Notes: a model not told the origin generated them from the letters alone. DNA of 64,000 nt from JACDBE01 sp963714055 (GCA_963714055.1 OY970227.1:2170001-2234000); one strand, 5' to 3'. Numbered from the stretch's first letter, positions 9,189-20,120 are shown. A program made the numbers and translations.

Positions 9189-10454
9189 GTGAAGGTGTTG
9201 CTGCTCGGTGGCGGGGGGCGTGAGCACGCCATCGGCTGGAAGCTGGCGGCCAGCCCGCACCTCGACAGCCTGTTGGCGGCACCGGGGAACCCGGGCCTGG
9301 CCGAGGTGGCCGAGGTCGTCCCTGAGGTGGCGGCCGACGACGTCGTCGCGGTCACCCGGCTCGCCGCCGAACGGGGCGTCGACCTGGTCGTGGTCGGGCC
9401 GGAGGCGCCGCTGGCCGCCGGCGTCGCCGACGCCCTCGCCGCCGAACGCATCGCCGTCTTCGGCCCGGTGGCAGCCGCCGCCCGCCTCGAGTCCTCGAAG
9501 GCACACGCCAAGCGCGTCATGGAGCGGGCCGGCGTCCCCACCGGGCGTTGGGCCGGCGCAACCGACGCCGGCGCCGCCCGAGCCGCGCTCGCCCGCTTCG
9601 GGCCGCCCTACGTGGTGAAGGCCGACGGGCTCGCCGCCGGCAAGGGGGTGTTGGTCACCGACGACCCCGTCGCCGCAGAGGAATGGGTCGCGGGATGCCT
9701 CGACGGCCGCTTTGGGGCGGCCGGCCGAACGGTGGTGATCGAGGAGCACCTGGACGGGCGTGAGGTTTCGGTGTTCGCGGTGTGCGACGGGGAGCGGGCG
9801 GTTCCGCTGCAGCCGGCACGGGACTACAAGCGGCTGGGCGACGGCGACACCGGGCCCAACACCGGCGGGATGGGTTGCTACTCGCCGGTAGACGACCTGC
9901 CCGCCGACCTGGTGGAGCGCACCATGGCCGAGGTGGTCGACCCGGTGCTCCAGGTCCTCGCCGGAGAGGGCACCCCGTATCGGGGGTTCCTCTATGCCGG
10001 GTTGATGCTGACCGCGGCCGGCATGGAGGTTCTCGAGTTCAACTGCCGGCTGGGTGACCCGGAAACCCAGGTCGTGCTCCCTCGCCTCGCAGACGACCTG
10101 CTCCCACTGCTCGCCGACGCCGCCGGCGGCGATCTCGGCGCCGGGCACCTGGCGTGGACCGATGGGGCCGCCGTCGATGTGGTCCTCGCCTCGTCGGGCT
10201 ACCCGGGGAGCGTCGACGACGGGCACCCGATCACCGGGCTCGACCGGGTCGGTGACGACGTCCTCGTGTTCCACGCCGGCACCCGGCGACACGACGACCG
10301 CCTGGTGACCGCCGGCGGCAGGGTTCTCAACCTGGTCGGGCTGGGCAGAGACGTGGCGGCGGCACGGGACACGGCCTATGCCGCCGTCGAGACCGTCGAC
10401 TTCGCAGGGAAGCAGTACCGGAAGGACATTGCGCACCATGGGGCGCACGGTTAG
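9189..10454 (+). CDS. purD: Phosphoribosylamine-glycine ligase (GAR synthetase)
   Basis: Second step of de novo purine synthesis: phosphoribosylamine + glycine + ATP gives GAR. It begins VKVLLLGGGGREHAIGWKLA. The ATP-grasp core shows KADGLAAGKGVLV and NTGGMGCYSP, then FLYAGLM and EFNCRLGDPETQ. Length is 421 residues. The GTG start is four bases after purA. Its TAG stop lies inside the left terminal repeat of the MITE-like element at 10452, so that insertion supplies the present C-terminus (DIAHHGAHG). Confidence 0.96.
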   Translation: MKVLLLGGGGREHAIGWKLAASPHLDSLLAAPGNPGLAEVAEVVPEVAADDVVAVTRLAAERGVDLVVVGPEAPLAAGVADALAAERIAVFGPVAAAARLESSKAHAKRVMERAGVPTGRWAGATDAGAARAALARFGPPYVVKADGLAAGKGVLVTDDPVAAEEWVAGCLDGRFGAAGRTVVIEEHLDGREVSVFAVCDGERAVPLQPARDYKRLGDGDTGPNTGGMGCYSPVDDLPADLVERTMAEVVDPVLQVLAGEGTPYRGFLYAGLMLTAAGMEVLEFNCRLGDPETQVVLPRLADDLLPLLADAAGGDLGAGHLAWTDGAAVDVVLASSGYPGSVDDGHPITGLDRVGDDVLVFHAGTRRHDDRLVTAGGRVLNLVGLGRDVAAARDTAYAAVETVDFAGKQYRKDIAHHGAHG

Positions 10455-10566
10455 GAGAGTGCTGAAAAATGGGTTCTCCGGTCGGGGCAGAGAGGGATCT
10501 GGCGACAATGGGTGAAGAGCGAGAGTATCGGGCGAACCGGTCCAGCGCTTTTTCAGCACCCTCCTA
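10452..10566 (+). mobile_element. MITE-like element with 18-bp terminal inverted repeats
   Basis: The ends read TAGGAGAGTGCTGAAAAA (10452-10469) and TTTTTCAGCACCCTCCTA (10549-10566). They are inverted copies with 17 of 18 bases matching. The 79-base interior has no reading frame. No clear target duplication was identified. The left end supplies the purD stop codon. The right end and adjoining bases supply the ribosome-binding site (TAGGAGG) of purE. Size, inverted ends and lack of coding capacity fit a non-autonomous transposon. A large-loop hairpin is the alternative reading. Confidence 0.65.
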
Positions 10567-10576
10567 GGAGGCGGCG

Positions 10577-11020
10577 GTGAGCAAGGTGGCGATCCTGATG
10601 GGCTCGGAGAAGGACGCCGGGGTGATGGGCCCCGCCTCCGAGGTGCTTTCCGACCTGGGCATCGCGCACGAGGTGGTGGTGATGTCGGCCCACCGCAACC
10701 CGGGCCGGGTCGCCGAGTTCGCCGCCGGCGCCCGCAACGCCGGGTTCAGCGTGGTCATCTGCGGGGCCGGCAAGGCCGCCCATCTCGCCGGGGCGGTCGC
10801 CGCCAACACGACCCTCCCGGTGATCGGGATCCCCATCGCCGCCGGGGGGCTCGGAGGGCTCGATGCGCTCCTGGCCACCGTGCAGATGCCGACAGGGGTG
10901 CCGGTGGCCACCGTGGCGGTGGACGGGGCGGCCAACGCCGCCTATCTCGCCGCCGCCATCATCGCCACCACCGACTCGGAGGTCGCCGCCCGGCTGGCCG
11001 AGTACCGGAGCAGCTGGTGA
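10577..11020 (+). CDS. purE: N5-carboxyaminoimidazole ribonucleotide mutase
   Basis: Moves the carboxyl group to form CAIR in purine synthesis. The 147-residue protein shows VAILMGSEKDAGVM, VMSAHRNPGRV with the catalytic His, CGAGKAAHLAG and LPVIGIPI. In most PurE proteins the third motif reads GAGGAAHLPG, so the Lys there is slightly unusual. The GTG at 10577 follows an AGGAGG site provided by the edge of the mobile element. purB overlaps its stop (GTGA). No purK is present in the window. Confidence 0.93.
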   Translation: MSKVAILMGSEKDAGVMGPASEVLSDLGIAHEVVVMSAHRNPGRVAEFAAGARNAGFSVVICGAGKAAHLAGAVAANTTLPVIGIPIAAGGLGGLDALLATVQMPTGVPVATVAVDGAANAAYLAAAIIATTDSEVAARLAEYRSSW

Positions 11021-12315
11021 TCGAGCGCTACTCGCTGCCAGAGATGGCGGCGGTGTGGTCGGTGGAGCGCAAGCTCGCCGTGTGGAAGGACGTCGAGACA
11101 CGCGTGCTCGAGGCATGGGTGGATCAGGGCGTCGCCCCTGAGGCGGCGGCGGCGGCACTGCGGAGGGCACCGGAGGTCGACCCGGCGGCCTGGAAGGCTC
11201 GGGAGCAGGAGACCCGGCACGACCTGGCCGCCTTCGTCGACGTGCTGGCGGCGTCGGTCGAGACCGGCGGGGAGTGGGTCCACTATGGGCTTACCTCGTC
11301 GGACGTGCTCGACACCGCCCAGGGCGTGCTCATGGCGGAGGCCGTCGACCTCCTGCTGGCCCGCCTGGCGACCCTCTTCGAGACGGTGCGCGCCAAGGCG
11401 GTCGAGCATGCCGGCACCGTCATGGTGGGCCGTACCCACGGCATCTGGGCAGAGCCGACCAGCTTCGGGCTCAAGCTGGCGACGTGGGCGTTCGAGATCG
11501 CCCGCGACCACGATCGCCTGCTGCGGGCGCGTACCGCCGTCGCCGTCGGGAAGGTCTCCGGCGCCGTCGGGACCTATGCCCACATCCCGCCGGTGATCGA
11601 GGCGACGGTGTGCGCCCGCCTCGGGATCGGCTTCGAGCCGGCTTCGTCGCAGGTCACCCACCGCGATCGCCACGCCGAGCTCCTGTCGACCCTGGCCCTG
11701 ATCGGGTCGTCGCTGGAGCGGTTCGCCACCGAGCTCCGTCACCTGCAGCGGAGCGAGGTGGGTGAGGTGACGGAGTCGTTCGGGGCGGGCCAGAAGGGCT
11801 CGTCGGCCATGCCCCACAAGCGCAACCCCATCAGCGCCGAGAACATCACCGGGCTCTCCCGGCTGCTGCGCGCCTACGCCGGAGCGGGGCTCGAGGACGT
11901 GGCCCTGTGGCACGAGCGTGACATCAGCCACTCCTCGGTGGAGCGGGTCGTCTTGCCGGACGCCTGCCTCGTCACCGACTTCGCCCTCGAACGGATGCAG
12001 CGGCTGGTGGAGGGCCTGGTGGTGCACGCCGACCGGATGCAGGCCAACCTCGACGCCACCCGTGGACTGGTGCACTCCCAGGCGGTATTGCTCGCCCTGG
12101 TCGAGGGCGGGATGACCCGCGACGAGGCGTACCGCGTGGTGCAGCGCAGCGCCATGGCGGCGTGGGAGCGTGGCGAGCCGTTGCACGAGTTGCTCGCCGC
12201 CGACCCGGAGGTCACCCTCGACAGCGAGGATCTGGCCCGGTGCTTCGCCACCGAGCGCTTGCTCGCCAACGCCTGGGTCGTCTTCGACCGGCTCTCCGTC
12301 CTCGAGTTGAACTGA
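11017..12315 (+). CDS. purB: Adenylosuccinate lyase
   Basis: Releases fumarate at two steps of purine synthesis (SAICAR to AICAR, and adenylosuccinate to AMP). Family signature GQKGSSAMPHKRNPISAENI is complete, and HYGLTSSDVLDTA and GRTHGIWAEPTSFGLK are present. Length is 432 residues. The GTG start overlaps the purE stop by four bases, so translation is coupled. It ends the first purine block. Confidence 0.96.
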   Translation: MIERYSLPEMAAVWSVERKLAVWKDVETRVLEAWVDQGVAPEAAAAALRRAPEVDPAAWKAREQETRHDLAAFVDVLAASVETGGEWVHYGLTSSDVLDTAQGVLMAEAVDLLLARLATLFETVRAKAVEHAGTVMVGRTHGIWAEPTSFGLKLATWAFEIARDHDRLLRARTAVAVGKVSGAVGTYAHIPPVIEATVCARLGIGFEPASSQVTHRDRHAELLSTLALIGSSLERFATELRHLQRSEVGEVTESFGAGQKGSSAMPHKRNPISAENITGLSRLLRAYAGAGLEDVALWHERDISHSSVERVVLPDACLVTDFALERMQRLVEGLVVHADRMQANLDATRGLVHSQAVLLALVEGGMTRDEAYRVVQRSAMAAWERGEPLHELLAADPEVTLDSEDLARCFATERLLANAWVVFDRLSVLELN

Positions 12316-12341
12316 TGGGTCGAATGGCTATCAGTCCGCGC

Positions 12342-12353
12342 TAGCATGATCAT
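12342..12353 (+). promoter_or_regulatory. -10 element and palindrome of the toxin-antitoxin operon
   Basis: TAGCAT (12342-12347) lies six bases before the antitoxin ATG, the leaderless arrangement. The perfect palindrome ATGATCAT (12346-12353) covers the expected transcription start, a natural place for autoregulation by the antitoxin. Confidence 0.5.
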
Positions 12354-12563
12354 ATGGCTTCCACCCGGACGACCTTCACCCTCGACGATGCCCTGGCCGC
12401 CCAAGCCCGACGCCTCGGTGTCAACATCTCAGCGGCGGCCCGTGCCGGCGTTTCCGATGCCGTGAGAGCTGCATTGGGCGCGGCGGATCGGCAGGCCTAC
12501 GAGCGGACGCCCGAGGAAGGCGATCCATTCTGGGACGAGGTCCAGGCCTGGGGCGACGAGTGA
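12354..12563 (+). CDS. Type II antitoxin, CcdA/RHH-like
   Basis: Small protein of 69 residues. It starts with a short beta-strand (TRTTFTLDDALAAQARRLGVN), as in ribbon-helix-helix DNA-binding antitoxins, and has an acidic C-terminal tail (EEGDPFWDEVQAWGDE) expected to wrap the toxin. It overlaps the MazF-like toxin gene (GTGA), the usual antitoxin-first order. The predicted role is to neutralise the toxin and repress the operon at the palindrome over its start. Confidence 0.78.
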   Translation: MASTRTTFTLDDALAAQARRLGVNISAAARAGVSDAVRAALGAADRQAYERTPEEGDPFWDEVQAWGDE

Positions 12564-12868
12564 GGAGGGCCGAGGTCTGGCTGGCCCAGGTCGGCCGCAA
12601 GGTACGGCCGGTCCTCATCCTCACCAGGCACGAGGTGATCGAGGCACGCCGGCTGGTGACCGTTGCAGAGATCACGACCTCGGTTCGGGGGTTGGCTGCA
12701 GAGGTCCAACTCGATCACGCCGAGGTGGGGCTCGATCGCCCTTCGGTGATCAACTGTGACGGTCTACACACCGTCGCCAAGTCGTCGCTGACACACCGAG
12801 TCGGCTCCGTCGGTGACGAGACGATGGCGAGGGTCTGCTGGGCCGTCGGCTACGCGCTGGGGTGTTGA
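12560..12868 (+). CDS. MazF/PemK-type mRNA interferase toxin
   Basis: 102-residue protein with the MazF fold signature: RRAEVWLAQVGRKVRPVLILT at the start, a middle strand LVTVAEITTSV, then SVINCDGLHTVAKSSLTHRVG. In this family it cuts single-stranded mRNA. The N-terminal loop between strands 1 and 2 is shorter than usual: the common Gly-Ser-Glu loop before RRPVLV is missing. The GTG start overlaps the antitoxin stop. Confidence 0.82.
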   Translation: MRRAEVWLAQVGRKVRPVLILTRHEVIEARRLVTVAEITTSVRGLAAEVQLDHAEVGLDRPSVINCDGLHTVAKSSLTHRVGSVGDETMARVCWAVGYALGC

Positions 12869-12875
12869 GCGTCGA

Positions 12876-13694
12876 TCAAGCCCCCTCGATCGAGGCGACG
12901 GCTTTCACTGCAGCGTCGCCGGTGAGGACGTGGAGAGCGAGCGGAACCCTGCCGAGCAGGTCGGTGACGCTCTGGTGAAGCGTCCCGTCGTCGAGACGGT
13001 CGCGTAGCGCCGCCCCCGGGCAGTTGGTGGAGGCATAGTCACCGTGCCCGGCGATGGTGTCGACCGCCAGCCCATGGGTGGACACGCCCCAGGCGAGCAT
13101 CGCCTCCAGGCTGTGACGCTGCGGGTCGGGGAGAGGCTGGCGGTCGAAGTCGCCCTCGCAACAGACCAGGAGATGGCCGGCGGGGTCGTAGTCGGTGGCG
13201 GTGTCACCCCGCATCGCCGGGTCACGGCCCTCGTAGACGTTGCCGGCGGCGTCGACGATGAAGTGGTAGGCGAGGTCGGGCCAGCCCCGGGTGTCGATGT
13301 GGAAGGCCTGGTGGCCGCGGATGTGGCCGGGGGCGTCGGCGTTGTCCTCGAGGAGGGCGGCGGTGTGGTGGACGGTCACCCGGTCGACCTGGTGCGGCTC
13401 GAGCCCAGCGCCGGGGGGACGAGCCTGCCAGCCCTGACGCCCGATGACCGTGACCAGCGCCGGCTGCGGTGAAGTGGTGGTCGGCGGAGGCTCGATGGTC
13501 CCCGTGGTCGCCGCCGACGTCGCGGCCTCGGTGCCCGTCGTCGTGTCCGGTGGAGAGCCGGACGTGGTCGCCGCGGTCGCCCCGTTGCCGTCGATGCCGC
13601 CGGACGGGTGCGGCAGGCGCCGACCAGTGGCGGCAACGATGGCGGCACCGACAAGGCCGAGCATCCGCCGCCGCCCTGGGTCGGGCACCGTCAT
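12876..13694 (-). CDS. Secreted peptidoglycan-recognition / N-acetylmuramoyl-L-alanine amidase
   Basis: Zinc amidase of the Amidase_2/PGRP family, 272 residues, predicted to cut between MurNAc and L-Ala in the cell wall. The N-terminus (RRRMLGLVGAAIVAATG) looks like a Tat signal with twin Arg. A Ser/Thr/Pro-rich linker spans about residues 40-80. The catalytic domain has zinc ligands in VTVHHTA, in AGHGDYASTNCPG (His and Cys) and the core AYHFIVDAAGNVYEGRD. The ATG overlaps the haemoglobin stop (ATGA), so the two are coupled. Confidence 0.87.
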   Translation of the reverse strand: MTVPDPGRRRMLGLVGAAIVAATGRRLPHPSGGIDGNGATAATTSGSPPDTTTGTEAATSAATTGTIEPPPTTTSPQPALVTVIGRQGWQARPPGAGLEPHQVDRVTVHHTAALLEDNADAPGHIRGHQAFHIDTRGWPDLAYHFIVDAAGNVYEGRDPAMRGDTATDYDPAGHLLVCCEGDFDRQPLPDPQRHSLEAMLAWGVSTHGLAVDTIAGHGDYASTNCPGAALRDRLDDGTLHQSVTDLLGRVPLALHVLTGDAAVKAVASIEGA

Positions 13695-14095
13695 CGATTG
13701 CGGAGGTGGTGCGCCGATAGGGCGAGCTGCTCGTCGAGGAAGGAGCGCAAGCCGCCTTCGACCCCCTTCTCGTCGAGGGCGTCACCCATGCAGCGCAACC
13801 ACTCGGTGACCTCATCCTCACCGATGGCGAAGCGGAAGTGCCTCATCCGCAACCGGGGGTGGCCTCGCTTCTCGACGTAGAGCGGCGGGCCGCCGAGCCA
13901 TCCGGAGAGGAACTCGTACAGCTTGGTGCGCGACCCGGAGTCGTCTCGGGGCAGCATGGCGCGCAGCGTGGGGGCGCTGGCGTCGATCCGGTCGTAGAAC
14001 CGCTCGACCAGGTCGCGCACCGCCTCCGCCCCGCCCAGCGCTTCGTAGGGCGTGGCGTGCTCTCCCCAGGGTCGCCCGACGGCGGGATCGGTCAC
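13691..14095 (-). CDS. Group II truncated haemoglobin (trHbO-like)
   Basis: Haem protein of 134 residues. It has YEALGGAEAVRDLVERFYDR at the N-terminus, the mid-segment YEFLSGWLGGPPLYVEKRG, and the proximal His in LRMRHFRFAIGEDEVTEWL. These features place it in group II. The GTG at 14095 begins VTDPAVGRPWGEH and is favoured because TACGCT ends seven bases upstream. An open frame extends to 14203 without protein-like sequence. It is translationally coupled to the secreted amidase, an unexpected partner. Confidence 0.87.
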   Translation of the reverse strand: MTDPAVGRPWGEHATPYEALGGAEAVRDLVERFYDRIDASAPTLRAMLPRDDSGSRTKLYEFLSGWLGGPPLYVEKRGHPRLRMRHFRFAIGEDEVTEWLRCMGDALDEKGVEGGLRSFLDEQLALSAHHLRNR

Positions 14096-14102
14096 GCGCC
14101 CA

Positions 14103-14108
14103 AGCGTA
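14103..14108 (-). promoter_or_regulatory. -10 element TACGCT, leaderless, for trHbO-amidase
   Basis: On the minus strand TACGCT ends seven bases before the GTG at 14095. Confidence 0.5.
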
Positions 14109-14203
14109 GGTCGCACGCCGCCGGAGGTCGCCGGTCCGGACCGAAGTCCGGGGTGTGTCATCGCATGCACCACTGAACGCGCCGCATCCGGGAGGCCGGG
14201 CAT

Positions 14204-14881
14204 TCACCCCGTGCGGCGGCGAAGGTGGAACACGACGCCGGAGCGCGACACCCCACCGATCGTGACCATGCCTTCGGTCAGGGAGACGTCCTCGAAGACG
14301 AACGCCTTACCCAACAACATCTCGATGGCGTGGCGTCGCTCCAGTCCTTCGTCCCTTCCAACCATCGACAGCAGGAACGGCGCACCCGGTGCCGCCCAGG
14401 CGGCGACGTTGCCGGCGTAGTCGGCGCGGAGGCGGGGGTGGACGTTGGAGAGGCAGCCACGATCCACCAGGGCACCGAAGGTCCGATCGGCGAGCGCCCC
14501 CGGCCGGCACACGTCGACGACGTCGAAGGCCAGCCCAGGGACACCGCCAAACCTCTCCCGGGCGCGGGTGACGGCAGCGGGGGCGAAGTCGATCCCGAGG
14601 ACCGGGTGCCCGCGACGGGCCAGCCAGGCGGCACTCAACCCGTCCCCGCAGCCGAGGTCGAGCACCGGGACGCCGGGCGGCACCCAACCCGACGAGACGG
14701 CGACATCGAGCTCGGGGGGCACCTCGTCGACCTGCCATGGGAACGTGGTGGTCTGTTCCCACTTCCGTTCCCAGCGCTGCTGGCGTGTCGTCCGTAGCGA
14801 GCTCGGCCGGCGAACCCGCGCCCCCATCGACCTCACCAGCGTCCGATGGCCCTGCCGTGACTCACCCATGGGTCCCCCCAT
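14204..14881 (-). CDS. Class I SAM-dependent methyltransferase
   Basis: Rossmann-fold methyltransferase of up to 225 residues. Motif I is VLDLGCGDGLSAAWLARRG, the acidic motif II is VLGIDFAPAAV, and motif III is FDVVDVC. LVDRGCLSNVHP resembles thiopurine-type methyltransferases, as does the N-terminal RWERKWEQTTTFPWQ. The substrate is unknown. Several in-frame starts exist (14881, 14869 and further in) with no clear ribosome site, so the N-terminus is uncertain. It is on the same strand as the haemoglobin gene, 108 bases away. Confidence 0.78.
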   Translation of the reverse strand: MGGPMGESRQGHRTLVRSMGARVRRPSSLRTTRQQRWERKWEQTTTFPWQVDEVPPELDVAVSSGWVPPGVPVLDLGCGDGLSAAWLARRGHPVLGIDFAPAAVTRARERFGGVPGLAFDVVDVCRPGALADRTFGALVDRGCLSNVHPRLRADYAGNVAAWAAPGAPFLLSMVGRDEGLERRHAIEMLLGKAFVFEDVSLTEGMVTIGGVSRSGVVFHLRRRTG

Positions 14882-15021
14882 CCGGAGATGTGAGGACGAG
14901 GGTCGCCCGGCGGCGTCACCGCAGCGTCACCCCATCGGCACCACATCGAACGGCCTCGGGGAGTCGCCGACGCAGCGACGCGGTACTCCCGCAGTGGACC
15001 TGTCGCGCTCGGCGCGGGCGT

Positions 15022-15027
15022 TACCAT
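15022..15027 (+). promoter_or_regulatory. -10 element TACCAT upstream of purC
   Basis: TACCAT ends eight bases before the GTG at 15036. No ribosome-binding site is visible. This suggests leaderless transcription of the second purine block. No riboswitch-like structure was recognised in 14882-15035. Confidence 0.45.
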
Positions 15028-15035
15028 CGGCCGCC

Positions 15036-15926
15036 GTGATGGCGCTGCATCATCTGGGTTCGGGGAAGGTGCGTGAGAACTACCTGATCGACCAGGACCG
15101 GTTGCTCATGGTCGCCTCCGATCGCATCTCCGCCTTCGACGTGGTGCTCCCCACCCTCATCCCCGACAAGGGCCGCGTCCTCACCGGGCTGTCGGTGCAC
15201 TGGTTCCACCAGCTCGACACCCCGAACCATCTGATCACCACCGACCTCGATGGGATCGACGGGCTCTCAGACGGGCTGACCGACGAGGAGTGGGATGGGC
15301 TTCGCGGACGGTCGATGGTCGTCCGCCGTGCCGAGGTCATCCCGATGGAGTGCGTGGTGCGCGGCTACCTGTACGGGTCGTCCTGGGAGGAGTACGCCGC
15401 CGGGGGAGGCCCCACCACCGAGCATCTGCCCGCCGGGCTGGCGATGGCGGAGCGTCTCGACGAGCCCATCTTCACGCCTGCCACCAAGGCCGACACCGGC
15501 CACGACGAGAACCTCACCGAGGCCGGAGCCAGGTCTCTGGTCGGCGACGACCGATACGAGGAGTTGAGGGCTCGCAGCATCGCCATCTACCGCGGTGCCG
15601 CCGACTACGCCGCGGCGCGGGGGATCCTGCTCGCCGACACCAAGTTCGAGTTCGGCGTCGCCGACGGGGAGCTGCTCCTCGTCGACGAGGTGCTGACCCC
15701 GGACAGCTCGCGGTACTGGCCCGCCGACGCCTGGGAACCGGGCGCCACCATGCCCTCCTTCGACAAGCAGCCGGTGCGCGACTGGTTGGCCGCCAGCGGG
15801 TGGGACAAGGCACCGCCGGCGCCGAGCCTGCCCGAGGAGGTCGTGGCCGACACGCGACGTCGATACGTGGAGGTCTACGAGCGGCTCACCGGGGCCTCGT
15901 TCGCCGACTACCTGGCGGGGCCATGA
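15036..15926 (+). CDS. purC: SAICAR synthetase
   Basis: Joins CAIR and aspartate with ATP. Motifs: GSGKVRENYLI, LLMVASDRISAFDVVLPTLI, ECVVRGYLYGSSW, FTPATKADTGHDENLT and LADTKFEFG. Length is 296 residues (type with N-terminal GKVRENY). Starts at GTG 15036 or ATG 15039 are adjacent and equivalent. The upstream -10 element slightly favours 15036. purS overlaps the stop by four bases (ATGA). Confidence 0.95.
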   Translation: MMALHHLGSGKVRENYLIDQDRLLMVASDRISAFDVVLPTLIPDKGRVLTGLSVHWFHQLDTPNHLITTDLDGIDGLSDGLTDEEWDGLRGRSMVVRRAEVIPMECVVRGYLYGSSWEEYAAGGGPTTEHLPAGLAMAERLDEPIFTPATKADTGHDENLTEAGARSLVGDDRYEELRARSIAIYRGAADYAAARGILLADTKFEFGVADGELLLVDEVLTPDSSRYWPADAWEPGATMPSFDKQPVRDWLAASGWDKAPPAPSLPEEVVADTRRRYVEVYERLTGASFADYLAGP

Positions 15927-16171
15927 AGGTGGTCGTTTCCATCGCCCGCAAGCCCGGGCTGTCCGATCCCGAGGGGATGACCACCGCCCGGGCGCTGCGC
16001 CAGCTCGGCTTCCCCGTCGGTGAGGTCCACTTCGGCCGAACCATCACCGTCGACGTCGACGCCGCCGAGGACGAAGCGGTCGCCACCGTCACCGAGATGT
16101 GCCGGGCGCTGCTGGCGAACCCGGTGATCGAGGACTTCACCGTGTCCGTCGCCGACGAGGTGCCGGGATGA
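15923..16171 (+). CDS. purS: FGAM synthetase subunit PurS
   Basis: Small 82-residue subunit that bridges PurQ and PurL in the three-part FGAM synthetase. The fold signature MKVVVSIARKPGLSDPEGMT and FPVGEVHFGRTITVDVDA fits. The ATG overlaps the purC stop, and purQ overlaps its own stop by four bases. This chain of overlaps through purL argues for stoichiometric coupled translation of the complex. Confidence 0.94.
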   Translation: MKVVVSIARKPGLSDPEGMTTARALRQLGFPVGEVHFGRTITVDVDAAEDEAVATVTEMCRALLANPVIEDFTVSVADEVPG

Positions 16172-16880
16172 GCGTCGCCGTGGTCGTCTTCCCGGGCACC
16201 AACTGCGAGCACGACGTCGTCCACGCGCTGACCGCGCTCGGCGCCGACGCCGAGATCGCCTGGCACGCCGACACGGACCTCTCCGGTGCCGACGGCGTGG
16301 TGATCCCGGGTGGCTTCGCCCACGGCGACTACCTCCGGACCGGAGCCATCGCCCGGATCTCCCCGGTGATGGGCGAGGTGCGCCGGCTCGCCGCCGAGGG
16401 TCGCCCGGTGCTGGGGATCTGCAACGGCTTCCAGGTGCTCTGTGAGGCCGGGCTGCTCCCCGGGGCCCTGGTGGCCAACCGCCACCTGCGGTTCATCTGC
16501 CGCCCGGTCCACGTGCGGGTGGAGTCGACCGACAGCGTGCTGACCCGAGCGGCGCGAGTGGGCGACGTCCTGCGCCTCCCGCTCAACTCCTACGAGGGGA
16601 ACTACGTCGCCGCCTTCGAGACGGTGGCCGAGCTCACCGAGGGCGACCGGGTGGTGCTCCGTTACTGCGACAGGGAGGGATTCACCGGCGAGACGTCCAA
16701 CCCGAACGGCTCCACCGACGCCGTCGCCGGGGTGGCCGGAGCCGCCGGCAACGTGGCCGGGCTGATGCCGCACCCGGAGAGGGCCTCGGAGGAGACGCTC
16801 GGCTCGACCGACGGGGTCGTCCTGCTCGAGTCGTTCATCCTGTCGCTCACCGTCCCCGTTCCCGCCGGCGCCAGCGCCCT

Positions 16881-16884
<4 letters not shown>
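16168..16884 (+). CDS. purQ: FGAM synthetase glutaminase subunit PurQ
   Basis: Class I glutamine amidotransferase of 238 residues that supplies ammonia to PurL. It begins VAVVVFPGTNCEHD. The nucleophile Cys lies in VLGICNGFQVL and the catalytic His/Glu in LMPHPERASEE. GGFAHGDYLRTGAIA is typical of PurQ. The start overlaps purS (ATGA) and the stop overlaps purL (GTGA). Confidence 0.95.
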
Positions 16885-19061
<2,177 letters not shown>

Positions 19062-19146
19062 ACGGCCGATCGACCCATTGCTGCGGCCGCCATCCAGGTC
19101 GTACCATGGCGATGACCTCACCGAGGGGATAGGGGGAGGGGAAGGC

Positions 19147-20080
19147 ATGTCGCGCCGTGGCGTTCTGCTGGTTCTCGGGTTGGTTTTCGTGCTCCTACCA
19201 CCTCTGCCCCAGGCCGGCGCCGCCGGCTGCACCCGGGTCATCGGCGGATCGCAGACCACCAACTGGTACGTGAACGGCGGCTACGAGAACCTGGTGACCA
19301 ACGCCGAGTGGGAGCGCCAGACCTCGGGCGGCAAGAACATCTCGACCTGGGGCATCGGCGGTAGCGGGTGGACCGTCCCGATCGGCTCGGCGTGCACCCC
19401 CGCCGGCACCCTCCCGACCCGGGTCGTCGTCCATGTGCTGCCCACCGGCCTCGACCCGTCGGTCGAAGGCATCTCCGGCCACATCGCGGCGGCTCTCGCC
19501 GGGATCGCCGCTCAACCTCCCTTCGGTCACCCGGGTGACGCTGATCCCCCCGGTGCACGGGGTCGGTTGCGACGACATCGACCTCTCCGCATGGCAGCCC
19601 GCCGCGGTGGAGGCCATCAATCAGAACCTGAGCGCCACGGTCGACGCCGGGCCCGCCGTGGTGGTCCCCGACTGCTCGTACTTCAAGGACGAGGTCGGGC
19701 ACCTCACCGGCTCGGGTGCTGAGTGGGTGGCCGCCCAGTATGCCGCCACCCTCCCGGATGGATCGCCACCGCCACCACCGCCGCCGGGGCCTGACACGAC
19801 CCCGCCGACCGTGTCGATCACATCGCCGGCAGCCGGCGCCGTCGTCTCCCGGTCCGTCCGGGTGTCGATCACCGCCACCGACAATGTCGCGGTTACCAGC
19901 GTCGAGCTGAAGGTCGGCGGCGTGCTCGCCGGCACCGACACGACCGGTCCCTATCTCGTGAAGTGGAGCACTCGATCCCTGGCGGACGGGTCGTACACGC
20001 TGACCGCGGTGGCACACGACGCCGCCGGCAACTCGGCGACATCGCCGCCGGTGCTGGTGGTCGTCGACAACACTCCCTGA
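19147..20080 (+). pseudogene. Secreted protein with C-terminal Ig-like domain, frameshifted near 19510
   Basis: The ATG at 19147 has a GGGAGGGG site upstream and starts a clear signal peptide (MSRRGVLLVLGLVFVLLPPL to AGAAG). The mature protein runs to ISGHIAAALAGI, then the frame breaks near 19510 and resumes as NLPSVTRVTLIPPVHGVGCD. After a Pro-rich hinge (about 19765-19800) comes a bacterial Ig-like domain, PPTVSITSPAAGAVVSRSV to HDAAGNSATSPP, ending at 20080. The N-terminal domain is unknown to me. One base change restores about 310 residues, so an error in the sequence is likely. Confidence 0.7.
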
Positions 20081-20114
20081 TTCCGGGCCTGTCCGAGTAC
20101 CCCTGCGGGTTCGG

Positions 20115-20120
20115 TACCGT
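20115..20120 (+). promoter_or_regulatory. -10 element TACCGT, leaderless, for the rhomboid gene
   Basis: TACCGT ends six bases before the GTG at 20127. Confidence 0.5.

Noticed and set aside
10452..10566. Rho-independent terminator between purD and purE
   Set aside because: The arms are 79 bases apart with an unstructured core, and the right arm carries the purE ribosome site, so terminator function is unlikely.
14882..15035. Purine riboswitch upstream of purC
   Set aside because: No recognisable aptamer elements were found, and the -10 element suggests there is no leader RNA.
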